From Thiobacillus sp. UBA6918 (GTDB lineage: Bacteria > Pseudomonadota > Gammaproteobacteria > Burkholderiales > Thiobacillaceae): a stretch of 21,166 nt of DNA. Each line of letters starts with the position of its first letter. Within the stretch, counting starts at the first letter, position 1. Of this stretch, positions 1 to 6,800 are shown piece after piece. The translations under genes and the position numbers were made by a program. Location of the stretch: NCBI GenBank assembly GCA_002450925.1, contig DKAU01000124.1, positions 1-21,166 on the forward strand, read 5' to 3'. The notes under the pieces are model-generated. The model had not been told where the DNA came from. It searched no databases and saw nothing but the letters and a program-made list of their open reading frames with translations.

Positions 1-188
1 TGAGCAGATGGAGAAACGGAAGAGCTTGCTGGAGCTGCAGGGGCAGCTGCTGGAGCAGCAGGCTTCTTCGCAGCTGCTTTCTTGGCAGCAGGCTTCTTGG
101 CAGCGGCCTTCTTCGGTGCCGCCTTCTTAGCAGCCGGCTTCTTCTTGGCTGCCGCTTTCTTGGCGGCAGGTTTCTTGGCAGTAGCCAT
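1..188 (-). CDS. AlgP/histone H1-like Lys-Ala-Pro repeat DNA-binding protein (partial, C-terminus off the left edge)
   Basis: The minus strand reads ATG at 188 and stays open to the window edge, giving 62 residues. The product begins MATAKKPAAKK and continues as tandem KKPAA / KKAAA / KKAAPKK units, then turns into a Pro-Ala stretch and a Ser-rich segment (residues about 47-62). This low-complexity, strongly basic composition is typical of bacterial histone H1-like proteins and of AlgP, which are thought to bind DNA non-specifically through lysine tails. A good ribosome binding site, AAGGAG, lies at 202-197, 8 nt before the ATG, and fixes the start. The same DNA read on the plus strand gives an Ala/Phe-rich artefact. 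AlgP maps near algR and hemC in Pseudomonas, and algZ/algR lie 4 kb away here, which supports the family call. The exact function in this organism is not visible. Confidence 0.8.
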   Translation of the reverse strand, partial: MATAKKPAAKKAAAKKKPAAKKAAPKKAAAKKPAAKKAAAKKPAAPAAAPAAPASSSVSPSA

Positions 189-349
189 ACATCACACTCC
201 TTATGAAGTTGAACATGTTCACCACAACAAACTAAAGCGTGCAGAGGTTGGAAATGCACTTCCAAAGCGTGGCATCCACAACAACGGTCACCTGTTCCGA
301 AACCTTAAACTTGGGATAGGCAACACCAAAGCTCCGCTTGGTGAGGCCA

Positions 350-377
350 ATTCTAGATACTTTTTTAGTGAGATCAA
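350..377 (-). promoter_or_regulatory. Candidate sigma70 promoter of the AlgP-like gene
   Basis: On the minus strand a TTGATC box (377-372, 4 of 6 to the -35 consensus) is followed after 16 nt by TAGAAT (355-350, 5 of 6 to the -10 consensus). Transcription would start near 343 and give a leader of about 155 nt. That leader contains two perfect 6-bp inverted repeats, at 324-343 and 248-265. Assigned by eye only. Confidence 0.4.
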
Positions 378-430
378 CAAACTAACAAGAAAATGTGATT
401 TTTTTCTTACACTAAATGTGGTACTTCCAC

Positions 431-455
431 AAATAATATCGTGTCGATACTATTT
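431..455. promoter_or_regulatory. 25-bp near-perfect palindrome, candidate operator (copy 1 of a shared element)
   Basis: Two arms flank a central TGT (442-444): the left arm is AATAATATCG (432-441) and the right arm CGATACTATT (445-454). They are complementary at 9 of 10 positions, and one more A/T pair extends the match to 431 and 455. The 16 nt at 439-454, TCGTGTCGATACTATT, recur exactly at 2368-2383 in front of the MarR-type gene. Only the AlgP-like gene lies downstream on either strand in a sense orientation. On the minus strand, TTGCAA (474-469) and TAGTAT (452-447) with 16-nt spacing could form a second promoter overlapped by this palindrome. What binds here is inference. Confidence 0.5.
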
Positions 456-492
456 TACGATGTTTAGGTTGCAAGCAAAGGTTCTCTGAAAG

Positions 493-1737
493 CTAGTAAA
501 CAAGCCGCTCTCCGGCCATTAATCCCTGCAGCGTTTCGCGCTCCCTGATGAGATGAATTTCTTTTTTGTTAACCAACACCTCTGCCACGCGGGGACGGGA
601 ATTGTAGTTGGAGCTCATGCTCATGCCATACGCTCCGGCAGACAACACGGCCAGCAGCGAACCCTCCTCGACAGCCAACTGCCTGCCAAGCCCAATAAAA
701 TCGCCTGTTTCGCATACCGGCCCAACGACGTCGCAGGCAAGCGGTTCGGCTTTTGTCTCGCTTACCGGAACGATTTCATGGAAGGCGTCATACAGGGCCG
801 GGCGCATCAAATCGTTCATTGCCGCGTCAACGATGACAAAGTTTTTTCCCTCGCCGGCCTTGATGTACTCAACCCGGGTTAGCAATACGCCTGCCTCACC
901 AACCAATGACCGCCCAGGTTCGACAATGATTTCCTCTGACCTTCCCTTGAATCGGCCATGCAGGATTCCCCGGTAAGCCGACATATCTGGCGGCGTTTCA
1001 TCCTGATAGCGAATACCAACCCCTCCGCCAATATCGACATGCTTCAAACGTATGCCATCTCGTGACAGCGTATCGACCAGCCCAAGAACGCGGTCCAGGG
1101 CATCGGCGATTGGTGACAAGTCGATCAGTTGAGAACCGATATGGCAGTCCACTCCCTTAATTTCGATATGCGCCATTTCAGACGCCCGCCGATAAAGTGC
1201 TGGAGCCTGGGAAATCGGCACGCCAAATTTGTTCTCCTTGAGCCCAGTCGAGATATAGGGGTGAGTCTTGGGATCAACATCCGGATTGACCCGGAACGAT
1301 ACTGGCGCTTTCTTCCCCATCTCGCCGGCAACTCTGTCCAGCCTTTGAAGCTCAGATTCGGACTCGACATTGAAACAGCGGATACCCACCTCCAGCGCCA
1401 TGCGCATTTCTTCAGCGGTTTTTCCAACCCCGGAGAAAACCACCATGTCGGCACGCCCGCCCGCAGCCAGCACCCGGGCAAGCTCGCCGCCCGACACAAT
1501 ATCGAAACCGGCGCCCAGTTTTGCAAAGTACTGAAGCAGGGCAAGACTGCTGTTGGCCTTGACCGCGTAACAGGTCAGGTGCGGCAAACCCAAGAGCGCC
1601 TGCTCATAACGGGCATAGGCTTCCCCAAGCGCCGCCTGGGAATAAACATACAAAGGCGTTCCGTATTGGCGCGCCAATTCCTCAAGGGACACCTCTTCAA
1701 CGAAAAGGTGTCCATCTTTCCGGTGCAATTGGTTCAT
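493..1737 (-). CDS. lysA: Diaminopimelate decarboxylase
   Basis: This is the last enzyme of lysine biosynthesis: a PLP-dependent decarboxylase of meso-diaminopimelate, cytosolic. At 414 residues it has the usual family length. The PLP lysine lies in YAVKANSS (K60). HIGSQ, the glycine loop GGGVGIRY and EPGRSLVGEAG (phosphate binding) follow, and VCETGDF supplies the substrate-side cysteine from the partner subunit of the dimer. The start MNQLHRKDG at 1737 was chosen because it overlaps the lptM stop codon by the 4-nt ATGA. The longer open frame to 1899 reads through lptM in the wrong frame. The lptM-lysA pairing, divergent from cyaY, is common in proteobacteria. In many relatives dapF follows lysA; here the AlgP-like gene does. 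Confidence 0.96.
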   Translation of the reverse strand: MNQLHRKDGHLFVEEVSLEELARQYGTPLYVYSQAALGEAYARYEQALLGLPHLTCYAVKANSSLALLQYFAKLGAGFDIVSGGELARVLAAGGRADMVVFSGVGKTAEEMRMALEVGIRCFNVESESELQRLDRVAGEMGKKAPVSFRVNPDVDPKTHPYISTGLKENKFGVPISQAPALYRRASEMAHIEIKGVDCHIGSQLIDLSPIADALDRVLGLVDTLSRDGIRLKHVDIGGGVGIRYQDETPPDMSAYRGILHGRFKGRSEEIIVEPGRSLVGEAGVLLTRVEYIKAGEGKNFVIVDAAMNDLMRPALYDAFHEIVPVSETKAEPLACDVVGPVCETGDFIGLGRQLAVEEGSLLAVLSAGAYGMSMSSNYNSRPRVAEVLVNKKEIHLIRERETLQGLMAGERLVY

Positions 1738-1859
1738 TTGGATGTTTTCTGGGAGTCGGCCGGGTTCTGGTCCGGCAGGAAAAGCGCCCCCTTGGATCCG
1801 CAAGCGGGCAATTGGGCAGACAGGAAGATCAAGGCCAGGATGGCGACCATATTTCTCAT
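1734..1859 (-). CDS. lptM: LptM/YifL-like small lipoprotein upstream of lysA
   Basis: This 41-residue gene is too short for most ORF callers. It reads MRNMVAILALIFLSAQ followed by the lipobox LPAC (Cys20) and then GSKGALFLP, the conserved post-lipobox motif of the YifL/LptM (LppL) family, and ends in a short polar tail. In E. coli, LptM is an outer-membrane lipoprotein that helps assemble the LptDE lipopolysaccharide translocon; that role is assumed here from the family. Its TGA overlaps the lysA ATG by 4 nt, so the two are probably translationally coupled. No strong ribosome binding site precedes the ATG at 1859; an internal ATG four codons in (MVAILAL) is an alternative start. Confidence 0.87.
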   Translation of the reverse strand: MRNMVAILALIFLSAQLPACGSKGALFLPDQNPADSQKTSK

Positions 1860-1941
1860 GTCGCGATGTTAACACGGCCGAATTGCAGGTATGCACCATG
1901 ACGTGCAGAATTGGGGCTCACCCTTGCCCTATCCTAATTCC

Positions 1942-2250
1942 ATGAACGACAGCGAATTCATTGCCCAGGTAAAAACGATCTTTTCCAAAATCCAGCAGGG
2001 TCTGGAAAGCGCAGATCTCGACTATGAGGAGCCATCGGACGGCATCCTTGAGATCGAGTTTGAGGATGGCAGCCAGATGGTCATCAACCGCCACAACGCC
2101 GCACGGGAAATTTGGGTGGCTGCCCGTTCCGGTGGTTTCCATTTCCGGCATGACGGCAAGGATTGGCGAGACAGCCGGGAAAATACAGAGCTCTTCGCAA
2201 AGCTGACCAGCCTTATTGCCTTACAGGGAAACTGCAGGGTTGAGTTTTGA
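1942..2250 (+). CDS. cyaY: Frataxin-like iron donor / Fe-S assembly regulator CyaY
   Basis: This 102-residue protein has the frataxin fold signature. The N-terminal helix carries the acidic ridge (Glu/Asp at residues 22-33, ESADLDYEEPSD). A beta strand with EIEFEDGS and VINRH follows, then REIWVAARSGGFHF and the DW-DSR segment with the conserved tryptophans. Frataxins bind ferrous iron and modulate the IscS-IscU cysteine desulfurase complex in the cytosol. The start MNDSEF at 1942 fits the family; the upstream in-frame ATG at 1891 adds 17 residues with no family resemblance. No clear Shine-Dalgarno is visible before either start. The gene is divergent from lptM-lysA, the arrangement I recall from Pseudomonas. 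Confidence 0.93.
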   Translation: MNDSEFIAQVKTIFSKIQQGLESADLDYEEPSDGILEIEFEDGSQMVINRHNAAREIWVAARSGGFHFRHDGKDWRDSRENTELFAKLTSLIALQGNCRVEF

Positions 2251-2350
2251 AGTGGACATCCATCCACAACGGATTTTTCGGCAATCAAGACCGAAACTTT
2301 AATCTCCGTCCCGCCACATCCCATCCGTCGCCACGCAATCATGATTTTGG

Positions 2351-2383
2351 TATTGACACGCTACGTTTCGTGTCGATACTATT
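2351..2383 (+). promoter_or_regulatory. Promoter within an inverted repeat upstream of the MarR-type gene (copy 2 of the shared element)
   Basis: A perfect -35 TTGACA (2353-2358) is followed after 16 nt by GATACT (2375-2380, 4 of 6). The same stretch is a dyad: TATTGACACG (2351-2360) and CGTGTCGATA (2369-2378) are complementary at 9 of 10 positions across an 8-nt spacer. The right half, extended to 2383, repeats the 16 nt found at 439-454. An inverted repeat spanning -35 to -10 just before a regulator gene is the usual layout of an autorepressed MarR promoter. Binding by the neighbouring protein is inference. Confidence 0.55.
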
Positions 2384-2438
2384 AATTTGGCATTACCCTT
2401 GAATGGTCTTTCCCCCGAACGACTTCTAGGAGTTTCCG

Positions 2439-3023
2439 ATGAAAAACCAGGCACTGACCCTGCTGGATACCGTGGAAAGATTGGGGCACCTGCTTCGTGC
2501 CGGCCTGCGTCAGGCCGGCACCACCAATGGACTGCAACCCATGCACCTCCAGGCGCTGCTCTACCTGAACGAAGCAAATCGCTACAGCAACACCCCCCAG
2601 GCCCTGGCCGAATATCTCGGCTTGACCAAAGGAACAGTTTCCCAAAGCCTGCTACTGCTTGCCAGGCGCAGACTGATTGCACGCCATGCGGACGAAAAGG
2701 ACGGCAGACTGGTAAGACTCGCCCTGACCGACAAGGGCAAGGAAGTATTAAAGGAACTTGGGGTGGGCAATGCCTGGCGCGACGCCCTTCAGCAGGCCAG
2801 TCCGGCCCGACTCAGTTCGGCAACCAAGGTTCTAAAAGAGGCGCTTGCCATCCTGCAGACCAAGAGCGGCCAGAAGACCTTCGGGGTTTGTGTCACCTGC
2901 CGCCACAATCTTCACATCGGGCCGCGAAGCTATGTCTGCGGGCTGACCAAGGAAAAACTGTCAAGCAGGGAGGTCAGCAAGATCTGCCGTGAACACAGCC
3001 CGATCGAAGAAAACGTAGCCTGA
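2439..3023 (+). CDS. MarR-family winged-helix regulator with a C-terminal four-cysteine domain
   Basis: The 194-residue protein starts with a MarR-type winged helix. Helices occupy residues 5-45, the helix-turn-helix is around 53-73 (PQALAEYLGLTKGTVSQSL), and the wing carries DEKDGR at 85-90 followed by LVRLALTDKGKE. Ordinary MarR proteins end near residue 145. This one continues with C151-VT-C154, C167 and C183, plus nearby histidines, which looks like a site for zinc, an Fe-S cluster or thiol sensing. AGGAG lies 7 nt before the ATG and supports the start. The gene stands alone between cyaY and argH (convergent with argH). It is probably self-regulated through the dyad at 2351-2378. The ligand is unknown; the placement beside cyaY makes an iron or redox signal plausible but unproven. 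Confidence 0.8.
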   Translation: MKNQALTLLDTVERLGHLLRAGLRQAGTTNGLQPMHLQALLYLNEANRYSNTPQALAEYLGLTKGTVSQSLLLLARRRLIARHADEKDGRLVRLALTDKGKEVLKELGVGNAWRDALQQASPARLSSATKVLKEALAILQTKSGQKTFGVCVTCRHNLHIGPRSYVCGLTKEKLSSREVSKICREHSPIEENVA

Positions 3024-3055
3024 CAGAGGGCGATACAAACGCCTGGCAGAAAAAC

Positions 3056-4438
3056 CTACTTTATTCGGGCACGGGCACGCGCGACAGCCGCCTTCACCTG
3101 CTCAGGTGAAGTCCCGCCCATGTGGTTGCGGGCTGCAATCGAACCTTCCAGCGTCAGTACTGAAAACACATCTTCGCCGACCAATGGGCTGAAAACCTGA
3201 AGATCCTTCAAAGACAGGTCCGCCAGATCACAGCCCTTGCCTTCTGCAGCACGCACTGCCTGCGCCACAACCTCATGCGCATCCCGGAAAGGCAAGCCTT
3301 TCTTGACCAGATAGTCGGCAAGGTCGGTGGCAGTGGAAAACCCTTCCGCCGCAGCCTGGCGCATGGCATCGCTCTTCACCTTCACCCCTTTCAACATGTC
3401 TGCATAGATAGTGAGGGTGTCGACGAGCGTATCCACGGTGTCAAACAAGGGCTCCTTGTCCTCCTGGTTGTCCTTGTTGTAGGCCAGCGGCTGTCCTTTC
3501 ATCAGGGACAGCAAGCCCATGAGGTGTCCAAATACGCGACCAGTTTTTCCGCGAACCAGCTCAGGCACATCCGGGTTCTTCTTCTGGGGCATGATCGAAG
3601 AACCGGTGCAAAAGCGGTCAGCCAGGTCTATAAAACCGAAACGCGGACTCATCCACAAAATCAGTTCCTCTGACAGGCGCGACAGATGCATCATGATCAA
3701 CGAAGCAGCCGCGCTGAATTCAATGGCGAAATCCCGGTCCGACACCGCATCCAGCGAGTTCTCGCAAACGCCATCGAATCCCAGTTCCCGGGCGACGAAC
3801 TCCCGATCAATGGGATAGCTGGTACCCGCCAGCGCCGCCGCACCCAAAGGCAACGTGTTAACACGCTTGCGCGCATCGGCCAGTCTTGCATGGTCACGCA
3901 ACAACATTTCAAAGTAGGCCAGCATGTGATGACCGAAAGTAACCGGCTGCGCTACCTGCAGATGGGTAAACCCGGGCATGATCGTGCCGGCATGCTCCTC
4001 CGCCAAATCCAGCAGGGATGTCTGGCAGGCGCGCAAACCTGCCTGAACCCGGTCAATGGAATCGCGCAAATATAGGCGCACATCCGTCGCCACCTGGTCG
4101 TTGCGCGAACGGCCGGTATGCAGCCGCTTGCCGGCATCACCTATTTTGGTGGTCAGCGCCTTCTCGATGTTTAGATGTACATCTTCAAGATCAAGCGACC
4201 ATTCGAAGCGCCCGGCGCGAATTTCCTCCAGAATATCAACCATGCCCCGTTCTATCGACTTCAAGTCCTCATCTGACAAGACGCCGACATGCCGCAACAT
4301 GCGCGCATGTGCCAACGAGCCCTTTATATCGAACTCGGCCAGCCGATAATCGAAAGGTATGGAAGCTGTAAAGCGCTTTACCAGTTCATCCACCGGTTCT
4401 GAAAAACGGCCAGACCAGGCCCCGGAAGTCTTGTCCAT
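3056..4438 (-). CDS. argH: Argininosuccinate lyase
   Basis: This enzyme cleaves argininosuccinate to arginine and fumarate, the last step of arginine synthesis, as a cytosolic homotetramer of the fumarase/aspartase superfamily. The 460-residue product has the N-terminal WSGRFSEPVDELVKRFTAS, then HTGRSRNDQVATDVRLYLRD, the catalytic THLQVAQPVTFGHH region, and the superfamily signature GSSIMPQKKNPDVPELVRGKTGR. The start MDKTSGAWSGRF at 4438 matches the family; the open frame upstream is the antisense of algZ. Its ATG is separated from the divergent algZ ATG by only 2 nt, so its promoter must lie inside the algZ coding region unless algZ starts further in. No clear Shine-Dalgarno is visible. Confidence 0.96.
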   Translation of the reverse strand: MDKTSGAWSGRFSEPVDELVKRFTASIPFDYRLAEFDIKGSLAHARMLRHVGVLSDEDLKSIERGMVDILEEIRAGRFEWSLDLEDVHLNIEKALTTKIGDAGKRLHTGRSRNDQVATDVRLYLRDSIDRVQAGLRACQTSLLDLAEEHAGTIMPGFTHLQVAQPVTFGHHMLAYFEMLLRDHARLADARKRVNTLPLGAAALAGTSYPIDREFVARELGFDGVCENSLDAVSDRDFAIEFSAAASLIMMHLSRLSEELILWMSPRFGFIDLADRFCTGSSIMPQKKNPDVPELVRGKTGRVFGHLMGLLSLMKGQPLAYNKDNQEDKEPLFDTVDTLVDTLTIYADMLKGVKVKSDAMRQAAAEGFSTATDLADYLVKKGLPFRDAHEVVAQAVRAAEGKGCDLADLSLKDLQVFSPLVGEDVFSVLTLEGSIAARNHMGGTSPEQVKAAVARARARIK

Positions 4439-4440
4439 GA

Positions 4441-5502
4441 ATGTTTTTATTGATGCAAAGTAAAAATCATAACAACCCCCCGGGCGTTTTGCCCAATTTC
4501 TGCCATTTGGGCACCAGCCTGAGGACAATCCTGGCAGTCGAGGCAGGCGCCCTCTTTGCGGCACTGGCAGGATCCCCCGGAATCCCGGAGGGTATATCCC
4601 TGTTCGCCGAGCGTTCTGTGGTGATCCAGCCGGCATTGATGTTGTGCCTGCTGGCCTTGTGTTTGAGCAGCCCTATTTTGCGGAAACTGCCATACTCCGC
4701 CGGCATTGCAGCGTCTTTCCTGATCGCCGTCGCCATTCCTACGCTGTCGACCTTTCTGTTCCAGTGGATGCTTCCCGACTCACATATCCTTACCCCTCTC
4801 CAGGGGGCAGGCTTCAGTGCGTCCATGGCCGGCCTGCTGCTGATCTATTTTCATTTGCGCGGCAAAGCCTTGTCTCCGGCTGTTACCGAAGCCCGCTTGC
4901 AGGCATTGCAGGCTCGCATCCGTCCACATTTCCTGTTCAACAGCCTGAATGCAGTGTTGTCCCTGGTCCGCTCAGACCCTCGCCGCGCCGAACGAGCACT
5001 GGAAGACTTGTCCGAACTGTTCCGCGCACTGATGCGAGAGAATCGCGAACTCACCACGCTCAGGGACGAGATAGACCTGACGCGCGCCTATTTGGAACTG
5101 GAACAACTGCGCCTTGGCGAACGACTTTCCATTACATGGCATATCGACAAGATGCCGTCAGACGCCCTTATTCCACCGCTCATCATTCAGCCCCTTGTCG
5201 AAAACGCCATTTACCACGGAATCGAGCCTTGCCGGGAACCGGGCGAGATCCACATAAACATTTACCGCAGCGGCGATGCCGTGCATGTCGTCATCCGCAA
5301 CCCTTATCCAGGCAAGGTTTCAAGCCATGCCGGCAACAAACTGGCCATGGATAACATCCGCGAACGCCTGGCGTTGCATTTCGATCTGGACGCAACACTC
5401 AAGTCACAGGTTCTGGGCGCCGTTTATCAGGTACACATTACCCTGCCCTATTCACGTGCCCCTCAACCCACCCGCCCCTTTGCGCCTGCTCCTCGTGGAT
5501 GA
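4441..5502 (+). CDS. algZ: AlgZ/FimS-type (LytS family) sensor histidine kinase
   Basis: The 353-residue protein has about four membrane segments (roughly residues 28-45, 60-78, 86-108, 122-138) and then a His_kinase domain with RIRPHFLFNSLNAVLSLV, where H163 is the phosphoacceptor. The N-box IIQPLVENAIYHG follows. The glycine-rich ATP-lid motif normally seen before NIRERL is degenerate (GNKLAMDNIRERL), as I recall for AlgZ/FimS of Pseudomonas. It would phosphorylate, or otherwise modulate, the AlgR-type regulator encoded next. The LPNFCHLG block at residues 17-24 is where AlgZ similarity begins. The start is uncertain: ATG 4441, ATG 4453 and TTG 4489 are all possible, none with a convincing ribosome binding site. 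Its last 47 nt overlap the proposed algR start. Confidence 0.88.
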   Translation: MFLLMQSKNHNNPPGVLPNFCHLGTSLRTILAVEAGALFAALAGSPGIPEGISLFAERSVVIQPALMLCLLALCLSSPILRKLPYSAGIAASFLIAVAIPTLSTFLFQWMLPDSHILTPLQGAGFSASMAGLLLIYFHLRGKALSPAVTEARLQALQARIRPHFLFNSLNAVLSLVRSDPRRAERALEDLSELFRALMRENRELTTLRDEIDLTRAYLELEQLRLGERLSITWHIDKMPSDALIPPLIIQPLVENAIYHGIEPCREPGEIHINIYRSGDAVHVVIRNPYPGKVSSHAGNKLAMDNIRERLALHFDLDATLKSQVLGAVYQVHITLPYSRAPQPTRPFAPAPRG

Positions 5503-6217
5503 TGAAGCGCCCGCGCGGCGTCGCCTGCGCGAAGTGCTCGATGACTGCAGCCGCGAATTGCCCCTGATGGTGGTAGGCGAGGCTGACAATGGCCTGGACG
5601 CAATCGATTATGCCGAACGCGAGCTGCCGGATGCTGTGTTGTTGGATATTCGCATGCCCGGGATGGACGGTATAGAAGTCGCCCAGCACATGCAGAAACT
5701 CTCCAGGCCACCTGCCGTCATTTTTACGACAGCCTACGACAACCATGCCTATCAGGCTTTTGAAGTCAATGCGGTGGACTACTTGATGAAACCGGTGCGT
5801 GCCGAGCGCCTGGCCACCGCCCTTGCCAAGGCAAGGAATATTGGTCAGGCCGTACTGGAAGCTTTGCGCGAAGCCCACCCCCATGCGCGCAGCCACTTGT
5901 CGTTGTCGGAAAAGGGGCGCCTGATCCTGGTACCGGTAGATGAGATTCTTTATTTCAAGGCAGAACTCAAGTACATCACAGTCAAGACACCTGAGCACGA
6001 ATATTTGCTGGAAGAATCACTGGTCAAACTTGAAAGCGAGTTTGGCGAAAAATTTCTCCGCATCCACCGAAACTGCCTGGTTGCCCGTGACAAGATCGAA
6101 CAGATCGGCAAAACCCCCGGCAGCGAGGAGGCCCATTACATCCGCCTGCATGGTCTTGAAGAACCGCTACCGGTCAGTCGCCGCCAGTATTCCCAGATTC
6201 GCGAACTGCTCCGCTGA
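5456..6217 (+). CDS. algR: AlgR-type LytTR response regulator
   Basis: This is a two-domain DNA-binding response regulator. The receiver (about residues 9-125) has the acidic pair D15-D16, phosphoacceptor D64 in VLLDIRMPG, T91-T92 and K112 in YLMKPVR. The LytTR domain (about 150-253) includes LVPVDEILYFKAELKYITVKT, the helix LLEESLVKLESEF, FLRIHRNCLVAR, and VSRRQYSQIRELL at the end. In Pseudomonas, AlgR controls alginate, type IV pili and other virulence traits; targets here are unknown. I chose GTG 5456 (253 aa), which places LRLLLVDDE nine residues in; TTG 5480 is an alternative. Either start lies inside the end of algZ, so the two genes are translationally linked. The longer open frame to 5276 is a shadow. 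Confidence 0.93.
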   Translation: MPLNPPAPLRLLLVDDEAPARRRLREVLDDCSRELPLMVVGEADNGLDAIDYAERELPDAVLLDIRMPGMDGIEVAQHMQKLSRPPAVIFTTAYDNHAYQAFEVNAVDYLMKPVRAERLATALAKARNIGQAVLEALREAHPHARSHLSLSEKGRLILVPVDEILYFKAELKYITVKTPEHEYLLEESLVKLESEFGEKFLRIHRNCLVARDKIEQIGKTPGSEEAHYIRLHGLEEPLPVSRRQYSQIRELLR

Positions 6218-6223
6218 CTGGCG

Positions 6224-6709
6224 TCATTTCTTTGCCCGGATCTTTTCCAGGCCTTCATTCATTGCGTCCTCAATGTAGCCCAAGTAGAAATCGGGAGTGA
6301 GAAAACCGACGATGGGCTTGGAAAGCTCATTGCCCTGTGCATCCACTACCTTGATGGTCGGCACCATGGCAATTTTCTGGCTGGCGGCATAGGCGCCATG
6401 CGTGGTTTTTCTGCCGTCAAACCCAACCAAACTCCAGTCTGAACCCGCCTCAATCTGTCGGATGAGCACTTTGTCCCGGTAATTGGGGTCATTCACCATC
6501 GGTCCCAGATATTCAGCCTTGACGCGCTCGCAATAAGGACAAAAAGGCGTGGTAAAGACAAGCAGGATCGGCACCTTGCGTTTCTGTGCGTCCTTTGCTT
6601 CAGCTTTAAGGTTATCCGTCATCGGCACGTCGGCATGCCCGGAACCCGCCAAGGCAGGATGCGCGAAGGCCCATGCTAGAATGCCTGCGATCAAAAGCTT
6701 GGTTTTCAT
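6224..6709 (-). CDS. Periplasmic thioredoxin-fold protein with a CPYC active site
   Basis: The 161-residue protein has a signal peptide (MKTKLLIAGILAWAFAHPALA, cleavage after about residue 21) and then a thioredoxin-like domain. The active site is FTTPFCPYCERVK with C57 and C60. MVPTIKVVD holds the expected cis-proline, and VGFLTPDFYLGYIEDAM forms the last strand and helix. It resembles SoxW-like or DUF255-type periplasmic thioredoxins. The substrate is unknown; with DsbD encoded 7 kb away it could be one of the partners DsbD keeps reduced. AAGGA 7 nt before the ATG supports the start. It is convergent with algR (6-nt gap) and divergent from hemC, so it is its own transcription unit. Confidence 0.78.
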   Translation of the reverse strand: MKTKLLIAGILAWAFAHPALAGSGHADVPMTDNLKAEAKDAQKRKVPILLVFTTPFCPYCERVKAEYLGPMVNDPNYRDKVLIRQIEAGSDWSLVGFDGRKTTHGAYAASQKIAMVPTIKVVDAQGNELSKPIVGFLTPDFYLGYIEDAMNEGLEKIRAKK

Positions 6710-6800
6710 TGAGCGATCCTTAGGGTATCTACGTAATGCTTTGATTGTTCAATGTGCAACAAATTCCGGCCATGCGGCATTGTAAATTACTACCAAACCT

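Larger units (their letters stand above)
189..492. other. AT-rich intergenic region between lysA and the AlgP-like gene
   Basis: This is about 300 nt with no supportable gene. It is visibly richer in A and T than its surroundings, especially at 355-470. It holds the candidate AlgP-like promoter (350-377), the palindrome at 431-455, and three short perfect inverted repeats: TTGGAA/TTCCAA (248-253 with 260-265), CACCAA/TTGGTG (324-329 with 338-343) and TGTGG/CCACA (417-421 with 427-431). None is followed by a convincing T-run, so I do not see a clear lysA terminator. The plus-strand open frame through it is a shadow of the AlgP-like gene. Confidence 0.6.

Noticed and set aside
82..489. Open frame on the plus strand over the AlgP-like gene and intergenic DNA
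   Set aside because: Ala/Phe-rich translation is the reverse complement of Lys/Ala codons; the minus strand has the ribosome binding site and a recognisable protein.
1129..1872. 247-residue open frame antisense to lysA
   Set aside because: Shadow of lysA; no family resemblance.
2276..2296. TTTCGG/CCGAAA inverted repeat after cyaY as a terminator
   Set aside because: Only a 6-bp stem with a 9-nt loop and no proper T-run; too weak to call.
2387..2992. 201-residue open frame in another frame of the MarR gene
   Set aside because: Low-complexity Gly/Pro/Arg composition; the MarR frame has a ribosome binding site and the family motifs.
3024..3055. GGCG/CGCC repeat between the MarR gene and argH as a bidirectional terminator
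   Set aside because: Four base pairs and no T-run on either strand.
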